Below, in pieces: positions 1 through 7,575 of a stretch of DNA of 42,530 nt. The notes under the pieces are model-generated. The model was not told where the DNA came from, did no database searches, and was given only the letters and a program-made list of their open reading frames with translations. The first letter of the stretch is position 1. Each line of letters opens with the position of its first letter. The DNA is taken from the NCBI GenBank assembly GCA_029255365.1, contig JAPFQF010000004.1, forward strand, positions 1-42,530, written 5' to 3'. The translations under genes and the position numbers were made by a program. Source of the DNA: Candidatus Nitrosopumilus sp. Its GTDB lineage: Archaea > Thermoproteota > Nitrososphaeria > Nitrososphaerales > Nitrosopumilaceae.

Positions 1-477
1 CAGTGAAAGATAGCGGGCATCCTTGCCAAGCTCCTTTCCTACTGCAGTAACTGCCAGAACAGGCAACCCGTATTTTGTTGCCTCGTTGACCAGTTTTCCA
101 AGGTTTACAACGGTCTGATATTCATATTTTGAGCCGACAAAAATTGACATTGCAAGGGCGCTGGCATTTAGCCTGATTGCATCCTCGATTGATACTGTAA
201 TGTCTTCTTGAGATAAATCATCACCAATAATACTTGAACCGCCAGAAACCCTCAGCACCATAGGAGTATCACTAGTTGCAGGAACAGATGTTCTCTGGAC
301 GCCCCTTGTAACCATCAAAGAATCACAATATTTCAAAAGAGGTGCAATTACTTTTTTTGGATTTTCAAGTTTTTCAGTTGGACCAAGAAAGTATCCGTGG
401 TCTACTGCCAGCATTAATGCACGATTATCTTGCGGTTTGATTATTCTAGAAATTCTATTTTGTAATCCCCAATCCAT
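1..477 (-). CDS. LsrF-like class I aldolase/thiolase (DhnA family), C-terminus cut by window edge
   Basis: This is the N-terminal 159 codons of a DeoC/LsrF-type TIM-barrel enzyme; the rest lies before base 1. It opens MDWGLQNRISRI and continues with VDHGYFLGPTE, VTRGVQRT, VLRVSGGSSI and AVTAVGKE, which track E. coli LsrF (LDWGMQSRLSRI, FDHGYFQGPT, CTRGILRS) closely. LsrF is a thiolase that acts on phosphorylated autoinducer-2 breakdown products; related archaeal proteins are fructose-bisphosphate aldolases or ADH synthases of the alternative shikimate route. No other lsr gene is seen, so the true substrate is open. It lies 45 nt downstream of a zinc alcohol dehydrogenase on the same strand, probably one operon. 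The Schiff-base lysine region is outside the window. Confidence 0.8.
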   Translation of the reverse strand, partial: MDWGLQNRISRIIKPQDNRALMLAVDHGYFLGPTEKLENPKKVIAPLLKYCDSLMVTRGVQRTSVPATSDTPMVLRVSGGSSIIGDDLSQEDITVSIEDAIRLNASALAMSIFVGSKYEYQTVVNLGKLVNEATKYGLPVLAVTAVGKELGKDARYLSL

Positions 478-522
478 AATTCTTCGATTTTGAAGGAATG
501 AAAATCCCTTCTTAAGCCTTTC

Positions 523-1551
523 TTATTTTGTAATGATTATCTTCATTGCATTTTCACCAGTACGTGCATGATCAAATGCTTTTTGAGTGTCAGAAATAGA
601 GTAAGTGTGAGTGATTAATTGTTTAACATCAATTTGAGAAGATTCGATTAGATGTAGTGCGGCCTTGGTATCAGAATCAGATGCAGCATAACTAGTTACC
701 AAAGTTATTTCCTTGGAGTAAATTTTACTCATGTCTAAATCTAATTTCGCACCTTTTGACGGAACACCAAACATCATCACTGTGCCGCCTTTTCTAGTCA
801 CGTCTATAGCATCATCTAATGCTTTGAGACTGCCTGTAGCAACAATTGCCACATCTACGCCTTGGCCATCAGTGTTATCCAAGACTTTTTGTTTTCTATT
901 TTCATCCATAGAAGAAATAGAATCAGTAATATGGAATTTTTTTGCAAAATCTAATCTAAAGTCATTTACATCAAAACAAAATATTTTTGAGAATTTTTTT
1001 GCACAAGCTAGCATTACATGCATCATCCCAGTAGGACCAACTCCAAAGATTGCAGTAGAGTCACCTTCTTGATAAGAGAATTTAGACCATGCTCTAACAC
1101 AGCATGCAAGCGGCTCAATCATTGCAGCTTCTTCATAACTAAGAGAATCAGAAATTTTTAAAACACCACCATGAGAAACGTTCCATGCAGGAACTACATA
1201 TTCTTCAGATAATCCACATGGAGAGAGATTTGTTTCAGAATATTTTTGGCACATTGTTTCATTTCCATGATTACAAAAATGACAGTCATAGCAAGGAACA
1301 TGATGATGGGTAAACACTCTATCACCTTTTTTGAATTCTTTCACATCAGAGCCAACATCTAAAATAATTCCTGAGGGTTCATGACCTAATCGCATTGAGG
1401 GCTGACCATACTGTCCAAAAACTTTTTCCAAATCAGAACCACAAATTCCACATGCTTGCATCTGTACTAGGATATCGCCAGATGTCAGTTGAGGGTTTTC
1501 TGTCTCATCTACAGAAATAACGGATGGTTCCTTAACAGATGCGGTCTTCAT
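523..1551 (-). CDS. Zinc-dependent medium-chain alcohol/polyol dehydrogenase
   Basis: A 342-aa MDR-superfamily NAD(P)-dependent dehydrogenase. The N-terminal GroES-like domain has the catalytic zinc motif CGICGSD (about residues 34-40) and GHEPSG (about 57-62). The structural zinc loop carries four cysteines spaced C-x2-C-x2-C-x7-C (about residues 87-101), all present. The Rossmann domain has the loop GVGPTG near residue 170. The length is normal for the family. The substrate cannot be read from sequence; sorbitol, threonine and glucose dehydrogenases share this architecture. The gene precedes the LsrF-like aldolase with 45 nt between them, which suggests a shared pathway on a phosphorylated or polyol-type carbon compound (inference). 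Confidence 0.85.
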   Translation of the reverse strand: MKTASVKEPSVISVDETENPQLTSGDILVQMQACGICGSDLEKVFGQYGQPSMRLGHEPSGIILDVGSDVKEFKKGDRVFTHHHVPCYDCHFCNHGNETMCQKYSETNLSPCGLSEEYVVPAWNVSHGGVLKISDSLSYEEAAMIEPLACCVRAWSKFSYQEGDSTAIFGVGPTGMMHVMLACAKKFSKIFCFDVNDFRLDFAKKFHITDSISSMDENRKQKVLDNTDGQGVDVAIVATGSLKALDDAIDVTRKGGTVMMFGVPSKGAKLDLDMSKIYSKEITLVTSYAASDSDTKAALHLIESSQIDVKQLITHTYSISDTQKAFDHARTGENAMKIIITK

Positions 1552-1572
1552 TGTAAAACATTAAAAATTTAA

Positions 1573-1866
1573 TCATACGCCGAGAATTTTCTTTAGCATA
1601 ACTCTGTAATCAACTTCATGTTTTGCACTGCCTGTTGCAGGTAATGCAAACACCAGTGTGGATTTTTTGGATCTCAGCGCGGTTAATTCGTTGTCAATAG
1701 ATTCTGTAATATCATCACTAACTAGGATCAGGCCGACATCGGAATCATCAGTCAGTTTTTTGATATCCTCCAAAGCCTTTCTCGGGTCCTCTGAAATCTT
1801 TCCGGGAATTCCTGCCAGCTGAAAGCTGGTTACAAATGATTTGCTGCCGACAGTAAAGATTTTCAC
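1573..1866 (-). CDS. atpF: A/V-type ATP synthase subunit F
   Basis: A 97-aa protein with the subunit F pattern: an MKIFTVGSKSFVTSFQLAGI start, central LILVSDDI strand and LVFALPATGS near the C-terminus. Subunit F sits on the central stalk of the archaeal rotary ATP synthase and influences coupling. The start is GTG at 1866. No other ATP synthase gene is in this window: it is followed 21 nt later by the alcohol dehydrogenase and faces an unrelated small gene. So the subunit is encoded away from the main ATP synthase cluster. Identification is by family pattern and is fairly secure. Confidence 0.85.
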   Translation of the reverse strand: MKIFTVGSKSFVTSFQLAGIPGKISEDPRKALEDIKKLTDDSDVGLILVSDDITESIDNELTALRSKKSTLVFALPATGSAKHEVDYRVMLKKILGV

Positions 1867-1954
1867 AGTTGAGATTTTTGTCTGTTCTAATTTAACCCTT
1901 TTTGGAAGCGTAAGATCAGGAAAGATTGATTTAGTTTGAAAAACCAGTGAGGTT

Positions 1955-2254
1955 ATGGCAGAAATTGATACTCAAAAAGATGTCTATTTGTTCCTACACG
2001 GAAGGATGGATCTTAATGAAAAAGCAACAAGTGCATTGACTGCAAAGGGATTTGCAGCAGACAAAGTCACCATGGCCTTGCCGTCAAAAGTCGGGAACGT
2101 GGGGGACTATATGGCAATGCTCTGGATGCCTCCAAACCCAGATCACATCAAGATTCAGCAAATCACAAAAGTTGAACATGTGGAACCGGAAGGAATGGTT
2201 GGTCTCTGGAAGGGAGTCTCAAAAGACGACATAGACACTATACCGCTAGGATAA
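1955..2254 (+). CDS. Conserved-looking hypothetical protein, 99 aa
   Basis: A soluble 99-aa protein that I do not recognise. It has no signal peptide, membrane segment or cysteine cluster. The first half is polar; a central VGNVGDYMAMLWMPPNPDHI segment is rich in Met, Pro and Trp; the C-terminus is acidic. The ATG is preceded by a purine-rich GTGAGG only 2 nt away, too close for a normal ribosome site, so it may be read from a short leader. It is divergent from atpF, with 88 nt between the two, and ends 2 nt before the convergent gene at 2257. Confidence 0.6.
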   Translation: MAEIDTQKDVYLFLHGRMDLNEKATSALTAKGFAADKVTMALPSKVGNVGDYMAMLWMPPNPDHIKIQQITKVEHVEPEGMVGLWKGVSKDDIDTIPLG

Positions 2255-2256
2255 GA

Positions 2257-2508
2257 TTAGCTGAATCCTGCGCCGAACTCGTTACCTTTGTCCAGAACAT
2301 CGCCTGAATCGGAATTTTTTAATTTTCTATAAAGCATCGTCTCGTAGACAATCTTCATTGCCTCTTCATCGCCAAGATTGTGTTCCTTCCTGACTTGATT
2401 TTTGTATTTCTGTAATTTCGAAACATCCTGTTCGTCAGGTGAAAGACCATCATGAAGCATAATGTTTGCAATCTTCTCAATTATTGAATTTTGTTGGTCA
2501 TCATTCAT
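2257..2508 (-). CDS. Hypothetical protein, 83 aa, mostly helical
   Basis: An 83-aa charged protein with no recognised domain. Residues about 1-65 read as amphipathic helices (IIEKIANIMLHDG, VSKLQKYKNQVRKEHN, EEAMKIVYETMLYRKLKN), followed by a flexible Gly/Asp-rich tail. It contains no cysteines and no membrane segment. It is tail-to-tail with the gene ending at 2254 and lies 48 nt downstream of the SWIM-domain gene on the same strand, so the two could be co-transcribed. Function unknown. Confidence 0.55.
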   Translation of the reverse strand: MNDDQQNSIIEKIANIMLHDGLSPDEQDVSKLQKYKNQVRKEHNLGDEEAMKIVYETMLYRKLKNSDSGDVLDKGNEFGAGFS

Positions 2509-2556
2509 GAATTTGTTTGAGATTTCTAGTTATTAATACATTTGAATGATTTGCAG

Positions 2557-2859
2557 TTACAAATCAGAAATAAGTCCAGAAAGAAAATCAGAAAATTCGT
2601 CATCAGAGAAAATAATTTCCTCTACTTGCTTTTCCCTAATGGCAAGCAGTGCGGATTCCAGGTGGTAGCACGCGGTCTTTCCGTTTAGCTTGCCAAAATA
2701 AAATCCAGGACATGAGCAGTAGATGCCGTCAGGATCAATCCAGTGCTCCTCGCCGATTCCGACAACGGTCCAAATTTTTCTCATGCTCGGTTCAAAAACA
2801 TGCAGCTTCACGCGCCTTTCAGAAACCATGAACTGCAGTCGCCCCAAGTCTTTGTTCAT
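2557..2859 (-). CDS. SWIM zinc-finger protein, 100 aa
   Basis: A 100-aa protein built around one SWIM zinc motif, C-x-C-x(n)-C-x-H. The ligands are in YCSCPGF and, 13 residues on, ACYHLE. SWIM domains bind DNA or proteins and occur in archaeal/bacterial SWI2/SNF2-associated proteins and in Shu-type recombination proteins; here the domain stands alone. Upstream is a small beta-rich part (RVKLHVFEP, WTVVGIG, HWIDPDG). The C-terminus is acidic and helical and contains FSDDEFSDFLSGL, which resembles the N-terminal FSDDELDEVLSNI of the small gene immediately upstream (2923-3060). The start is ATG. Confidence 0.7.
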   Translation of the reverse strand: MNKDLGRLQFMVSERRVKLHVFEPSMRKIWTVVGIGEEHWIDPDGIYCSCPGFYFGKLNGKTACYHLESALLAIREKQVEEIIFSDDEFSDFLSGLISDL

Positions 2860-2922
2860 AGTGGTTCAACCAGACAAGTACAGTATAACTTTGATGCTGC
2901 AGACACCGGCAGTGCGACTTGA

Positions 2923-3060
2923 TCAGGTGGATTTTGTGGCAAGTGTTCCGGCCATCGCACAGTTCGGGCACCGCTGGGATTTGTCCATCCCGTCAGAGCC
3001 AAACTTTGCTATGTTGCTCAGGACCTCGTCAAGCTCGTCATCAGAGAACGTTTTTGCCGT
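2923..3060 (-). CDS. Small CxxC protein, 45 aa, without a conventional start codon
   Basis: Reading from 3060 on the minus strand gives ACG GCA AAA ACG TTC and then a coherent peptide containing TFSDDELDEVLSNIAKFG and a C-terminal CPNC, ending in TGA at 2923-2925. An in-frame TAA sits at 3067-3069, and no ATG, GTG or TTG occurs between it and the TFSDDE block; ACG at 3060 is where an initiator would be expected (ACG-Ala-Lys-Thr). The only in-frame ATG lies inside the peptide and would leave about 19 residues. It sits between carB and the SWIM gene, same strand. The CPNC suggests half a zinc ribbon, perhaps completed by a dimer (inference). Either the start is non-canonical or the gene has just lost its start. 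Confidence 0.4.
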   Translation of the reverse strand, partial: TAKTFSDDELDEVLSNIAKFGSDGMDKSQRCPNCAMAGTLATKST

Positions 3061-3098
3061 GCCGTTTTACGGAATGCCCAGGTTTATGTTTTTTATAA

Positions 3099-6000
3099 TC
3101 ACTCGTATACGTCGTAGGGCTCAATTGGATCCTTTGTGGTTTTGTTGTCCCTCAGCCACTCTAGTGTCTTTACAAAAGAGTCTGCCAGCTCGATGGTGGT
3201 CAGCACAGGAATTCCCAGCTCGAGGGACTTGCGTCTTATCAGGTACTCGTCATCAAGCATTCCAATATATTTTTCCAATGTTGATGTGCTTGGAATGTTT
3301 ATGATGAAGTCAATCTTTCGCTCGTACAGCAAGTCAGAGATGTTTGGTTTTCTCTCAGGCTCTGAAATCTTGTGTACGATTTCAACCTCGCCGATTCTCT
3401 CCTTGAGGAATTCCGCAGTATGCTCCGTTGCCAAAATTTTGAACCCCAGATGCTTGAGCTTCGCTATGGTTGCAACCAGTTTTTCCTTGTTTTGCGCGCC
3501 GCCCACTGTCACTAGTGCCGATCCCTTGTCCGGAAGTGTGTAGCCGACGGACGTCAGTCCTTTTGACAGCGCGTCATAGAAGCTGTTTCCAAAACATGCG
3601 GCCTCGCCAGTAGATTGCATTTCAACACCCAGCGAGATGTCAGCTCCCTCCAGCTGCATGAATGAGAATTGGGGGACCTTGATTCCATAGTTTTGAATTT
3701 TCTGCCACTTGTTTTCAGGTATCTTGGGAAGGGGCTTGTCAAGGATTGCCTTGGCGGCAAGGGAAATCAGGTTTGTCTTGACCAGCTTTGACACAAAGGG
3801 CATCGACCGTGACGCCCGAATGTTCAGCTCTATCACATAGACGTGATCATCATGGACTAGAAATTGCAGGTTGAACGGCCCCTTGACGTTAAACGTCAGC
3901 GCAATCTTTTTTGAGTATTCGTTGATTGTGTCAATTGTTTTATTGCTCAGACGCCATGGCGGAATCACCATCATGGCATCCCCGGAGTGAACCCCTGCGC
4001 TGTCAATGTGCTCGACAATTGCGCCAATTACAACTTCCTTGCCGTTACTTATTCCGTCCACGTCGACTTCAAGCGAGTTTAGCATGAATTTGGAAATTAC
4101 CACGGGATGATCAGGGGACACGTCAGTTGCCTCCTTGACATATGTTTTCAGCTGCTCCTGGGACCAGACAACTTTCATTGCGGCGCCGGACAAAACGTAA
4201 GAAGGCCTTACAAGAACAGGAAACCCCACCTCAAGGGCAAAAGACTTTGCCTCGTTCAGATTTGAAAACGCCTGCCATAGCGGTTGCTGTATGTGAAGCT
4301 TGTCAAGCTCGGCACTGAACTTGGAGCGGTCCTCTGCCCTGTCAACATCTTTTGCACTTGTACCCAAGATGTTTACTCCGTGTTGTGAGAGGCCGAGAGT
4401 CAGGTTGTTTGCAGTCTGGCCTCCAACGCAGGTAACAATTCCCCTCGGATGTTCAAACTCGGTAATGTCCAAAATTCTTTCCTGTGTCAGTTCCTCAAAA
4501 TACAGTCGCGTGCAGATGTCATAGTCAGTCGAAACTGTTTCGGGATTGCAGTTTACCACTGAGACGCTTTTCTCCCCGTTTTCCTGAAGGCCCCAGACCA
4601 TGTTAACGGTGCCCCAGTCAAATTCAACGCTGCTTCCAATTCGATACGGCCCTGCGCCGAGTACGATAATTCCATTTTCATCCAGAGGGACTGCAACGTC
4701 GTTGGAATGGCCGCCGTATGTCAGATAAAGATAATTTGTAACTGCCGGCCATTCTGCTGCCAGCGTATCAATCTGTTTCACTGAAGGAATTACGCCCAAT
4801 TTCTTTCTCAAGTCACGAATTTCATCAGGAGTTTTGTCCTTTGCACGTGCAATCTGCTTGTCTGAAAAACCTGTCTTTTTGGCCTCCCACATCAGCGACT
4901 CGTCAAGTTCTGAATCCTTGAGTTTCCCCTCAACTGTTACGATGTTTTGTATTTTTTCTATGAACCAGGGATCAACAGTGGATAATTTGTAAATCCTTTC
5001 GACTGAAATTCCCATCTTTAAAGCAATTGCGACATGGTAAAGGATATGATCATCATGGTGAGATAATTTGTATTCGATTTCCTCCTCGGTGTATGTAATT
5101 CCGTTTGCACGATTTAAAACCAATCCGTCATTTCCAATATCCAGCATTCGAATTGCTTTTTGAAACGATTCCTCAAAGGTTCTGCCAATTGCCATTACTT
5201 CTCCAACCGATTTCATTGTAGGCCCGAGTCGCCTGTTTACTAATTCAAATTTATCAAAATCCCATCTGGGATGTTTGCATACGACGTAGTCAAGTGACGG
5301 CTCAAAGCACGCGGTGGTATTTTTTGTAATTCTGTTAACAAGCTCTGATAAATTATAGCCGAGTCCGATTTTTGCAGACATGTACGCCAGCGGATACCCC
5401 GTAGCTTTGCTTGCCAGGGCGGACGAACGTGAAAGCCTTGGATTGATTTCAATTGCGACGTACTTGTCAGATGCAGGATCAAGGGCATATTGGATGTTGC
5501 ATTCGCCAACTATTCCGACATGCTTTGTCGCGCGCAATGCTGCAGAACGCAGCATGTGGTATTCGTGGTTGTTAATTGTCTGCGACGGTGCAACCACAAT
5601 GTTGTCACCGGTGTGAACCTTCATCGAAAGCACGTTTTCCATATTGCATACTATGACATTGTTTCCGTCATAATCCTGCATCACCTCGTATTCGATTTGT
5701 TTCCAATGGCCGATGTATTCTTCCACCAGTACCTGTCCGACAAGGCTTGCCTTGATGCCCCGCTCTACAATCTCGTGCAGCTCGATTTCGTTGTATGCGA
5801 CGCCGCCGCCGCGCCCTCCAAGCGTGTATGCGACACGGATGATTACGGGGTAGACAAGCTCCTTTGCAGCCTTTTTGGCATCCTCAAAATTAGTCACAGT
5901 CTTGCTTTTCAGGACGGGGACCCCGCATTCTTTCATGGAATCCTTGAAAAGCTGCCTGTCCTCGGTTTTCTTTATGCCTGCAATCTGGGTTCCCAGTACG

Positions 6001-6341
6001 TTCACACCGTATTTTTTCAGTATGCCGGATTCGTCAATATTCACCCCGCAGTTCAGGGCGGTCTGGCCCCCATATGCCAGCATGATTCCGTCAGGCCTTT
6101 CTTTTTCAATTATTGATTCCACATACTCCGCATTGACGGGAAGCAGGTACACCTTGTCTGCAAACCTGGTATCAGTCTGGATGGTGGCGATGTTCGGGTT
6201 GATCAGGACGCTGTTAATTCCGTCCTCGTGTATTGCCTTGAGACACTGGCTTCCAGAGTAATCAAATTCTCCAGCTTCGCCGATTTTAATTGCGCCGCTT
6301 CCCAGTACAAGAATTTTCTTCAGTGATTCGTTCTTTGGCAA
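3099..6341 (-). CDS. carB: Carbamoyl-phosphate synthase large subunit
   Basis: The 1080-aa synthetase subunit that makes carbamoyl phosphate from bicarbonate, ATP and ammonia, for pyrimidine and arginine synthesis. It has the usual duplicated ATP-grasp layout: first half starting KILVLGSGAIKIGEAGEFD with LGGRGGG near residue 175; oligomerisation region about 400-550; second half with GAGPYRIGSSVEFDW near 560 and a second ATP-grasp; C-terminal MGS-like allosteric domain from about 930 (ALVTVGG, PSTSTLEKYIGM). The start codon is TTG at 6341, directly abutting the carA stop (TAA then TTG). A GGAG about 9 nt upstream, inside the carA end, can serve as the ribosome site. Confidence 0.97.
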   Translation of the reverse strand: MPKNESLKKILVLGSGAIKIGEAGEFDYSGSQCLKAIHEDGINSVLINPNIATIQTDTRFADKVYLLPVNAEYVESIIEKERPDGIMLAYGGQTALNCGVNIDESGILKKYGVNVLGTQIAGIKKTEDRQLFKDSMKECGVPVLKSKTVTNFEDAKKAAKELVYPVIIRVAYTLGGRGGGVAYNEIELHEIVERGIKASLVGQVLVEEYIGHWKQIEYEVMQDYDGNNVIVCNMENVLSMKVHTGDNIVVAPSQTINNHEYHMLRSAALRATKHVGIVGECNIQYALDPASDKYVAIEINPRLSRSSALASKATGYPLAYMSAKIGLGYNLSELVNRITKNTTACFEPSLDYVVCKHPRWDFDKFELVNRRLGPTMKSVGEVMAIGRTFEESFQKAIRMLDIGNDGLVLNRANGITYTEEEIEYKLSHHDDHILYHVAIALKMGISVERIYKLSTVDPWFIEKIQNIVTVEGKLKDSELDESLMWEAKKTGFSDKQIARAKDKTPDEIRDLRKKLGVIPSVKQIDTLAAEWPAVTNYLYLTYGGHSNDVAVPLDENGIIVLGAGPYRIGSSVEFDWGTVNMVWGLQENGEKSVSVVNCNPETVSTDYDICTRLYFEELTQERILDITEFEHPRGIVTCVGGQTANNLTLGLSQHGVNILGTSAKDVDRAEDRSKFSAELDKLHIQQPLWQAFSNLNEAKSFALEVGFPVLVRPSYVLSGAAMKVVWSQEQLKTYVKEATDVSPDHPVVISKFMLNSLEVDVDGISNGKEVVIGAIVEHIDSAGVHSGDAMMVIPPWRLSNKTIDTINEYSKKIALTFNVKGPFNLQFLVHDDHVYVIELNIRASRSMPFVSKLVKTNLISLAAKAILDKPLPKIPENKWQKIQNYGIKVPQFSFMQLEGADISLGVEMQSTGEAACFGNSFYDALSKGLTSVGYTLPDKGSALVTVGGAQNKEKLVATIAKLKHLGFKILATEHTAEFLKERIGEVEIVHKISEPERKPNISDLLYERKIDFIINIPSTSTLEKYIGMLDDEYLIRRKSLELGIPVLTTIELADSFVKTLEWLRDNKTTKDPIEPYDVYE

Positions 6342-7484
6342 TTATTTTTTCTCCATTAGTTTCTTCAGTTCCTCAAAGACGAACTTGCAGTCAAAGGGGC
6401 CGGGTGCAGCTTCCGGATGGAATTGCACGGCAATGCAGTTTTGCTTTTTGTGTTTTATTCCCTCAACTGTCTTGTCATCTGCATTTGTAAACCATAATTT
6501 GAAATCTGATTTCTCTATTGACTCGGGTGTAATCCCGTATCCGTGGTTCTGGCTTGTGACATATACCTGGTTGTTCTCCAAGTTGATGCACGGTTTGTTT
6601 TGACCGCGATGGCCGTATTTCAGCTTGTAAGTCTCGGTGTTTCCCGCAATGCCGATTATTTGTGCACCAAGACAAATTCCCAGTGTGGGAATATTATTTT
6701 TAATTAATTTTTTTGCAGTGTCAATCGTGTCAGGACATTTTTGCGGATCACCGGGCCCGCTGCTGAGAACGACCCCGTCAGGATGATAGGACATTAGTTT
6801 TTCATAAGATATGTTCCAGGGAACAAGAATCGCCTTGTAGCCCAGCTCGCGAATGTTTCGGATGATTGCATTTTTTGCGCCGGTGTCAATTACCACGACG
6901 GATTTTTCCTCGTCGCCGTAGACCTTTGCCTCCTTTGTGGAGACGACGTCCATGAACTGTTCAGAATTGTAATGCGTTGCAGATTTCAGCTGTCTTTTGA
7001 CGGATTCGACATCTATCTCACTGTCAGAGACAACCAGGGCAGCCATCATCACCCCGCCGGTCCGAAGTTTTTTTGTCAGTTCGCGGGTGTCAATTCCGGA
7101 GATGCCGGGCACCTTTTCATTGTTCATCCACTCGTCCAAGGTCATGGAAAGGTTCCAGTGGCTTGCAGTAAGCGACAGCTCATGGACGACAAGGCCGCGA
7201 ATCTGGATCCTGTCAGATTCAAAGAATTTTGAAATCCCGTCCTCGTCTGAAATTGACGGATCCGGAACGCCGTAATTTCCAACAAGGGGGTACGTAAAAG
7301 TGAGAATCTGGCCGTTATACGAGGGATCAGTCAGCGCCTCAGTGTAGCCGACCATCCCGGTATTGAAGACAATTTCCCCGAAAGCAGATGTAGAATAGCC
7401 AAAACCCTGACCGTCAAGAACGGTGCCATCATCAAAGATCAGTTTCCCAAACTTGTTTGCATGGTTTGATTTCTTTGTAGTAAT
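6342..7484 (-). CDS. carA: Carbamoyl-phosphate synthase small (glutaminase) subunit, probable ATT start
   Basis: The glutamine amidotransferase subunit that feeds ammonia to CarB. Residues about 15-180 form the small-subunit domain and the rest is a class I glutaminase: nucleophile in GICLGAQ (Cys about 271) and QFHPEA (His about 356, Glu about 358). The first in-frame ATG (7355) would remove about 30 conserved residues, KLIFDDGTVLDGQGFGYSTS and onward to FNTGMVGYTEA. No ATG, GTG or TTG exists between the upstream in-frame stop (7497-7499) and that block. The best candidate is ATT at 7484, with GAGGG ending 6 nt before it, giving 380 aa, the normal CarA length. CTG at 7442 is a weaker option. 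carB follows with no gap. Confidence 0.9.
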   Translation of the reverse strand: MTTKKSNHANKFGKLIFDDGTVLDGQGFGYSTSAFGEIVFNTGMVGYTEALTDPSYNGQILTFTYPLVGNYGVPDPSISDEDGISKFFESDRIQIRGLVVHELSLTASHWNLSMTLDEWMNNEKVPGISGIDTRELTKKLRTGGVMMAALVVSDSEIDVESVKRQLKSATHYNSEQFMDVVSTKEAKVYGDEEKSVVVIDTGAKNAIIRNIRELGYKAILVPWNISYEKLMSYHPDGVVLSSGPGDPQKCPDTIDTAKKLIKNNIPTLGICLGAQIIGIAGNTETYKLKYGHRGQNKPCINLENNQVYVTSQNHGYGITPESIEKSDFKLWFTNADDKTVEGIKHKKQNCIAVQFHPEAAPGPFDCKFVFEELKKLMEKK

Positions 7485-7490
7485 TGTGAA

Positions 7491-7495
7491 CCCTC
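7491..7495 (-). promoter_or_regulatory. Shine-Dalgarno-like GAGGG before carA ATT
   Basis: On the minus strand GAGGG (7495 to 7491) is followed by six bases and then ATT at 7484. It can pair with the CCTCC at the archaeal 16S rRNA 3' end. A weak A/T-rich TATA-like stretch, TTAAATTCATAATAA, lies about 30 nt further upstream (around 7512-7526). Together these favour initiation at ATT 7484. Confidence 0.45.
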
Positions 7496-7575
7496 GTCAA
7501 GTCCGAGTTATTATGAATTTAAGTTTTGTGCGTGAACTGAATTCAAAAAACTGATCGCAGGATAAGGTTGAGCAA

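Noticed and set aside
2723-3304. 193-codon plus-strand frame across the SWIM gene, small CxxC gene and carB end
   Set aside because: Antisense to three better supported reading frames, cysteine-poor random-like sequence, no family match.
5490-6116. Long plus-strand open frame (208 codons) opposite carB
   Set aside because: It lies fully antisense to the conserved carB frame, has no family resemblance, and its composition is that of a reverse-complement shadow; same for other frames opposite carB, cdvC, uvrA and uvrB.
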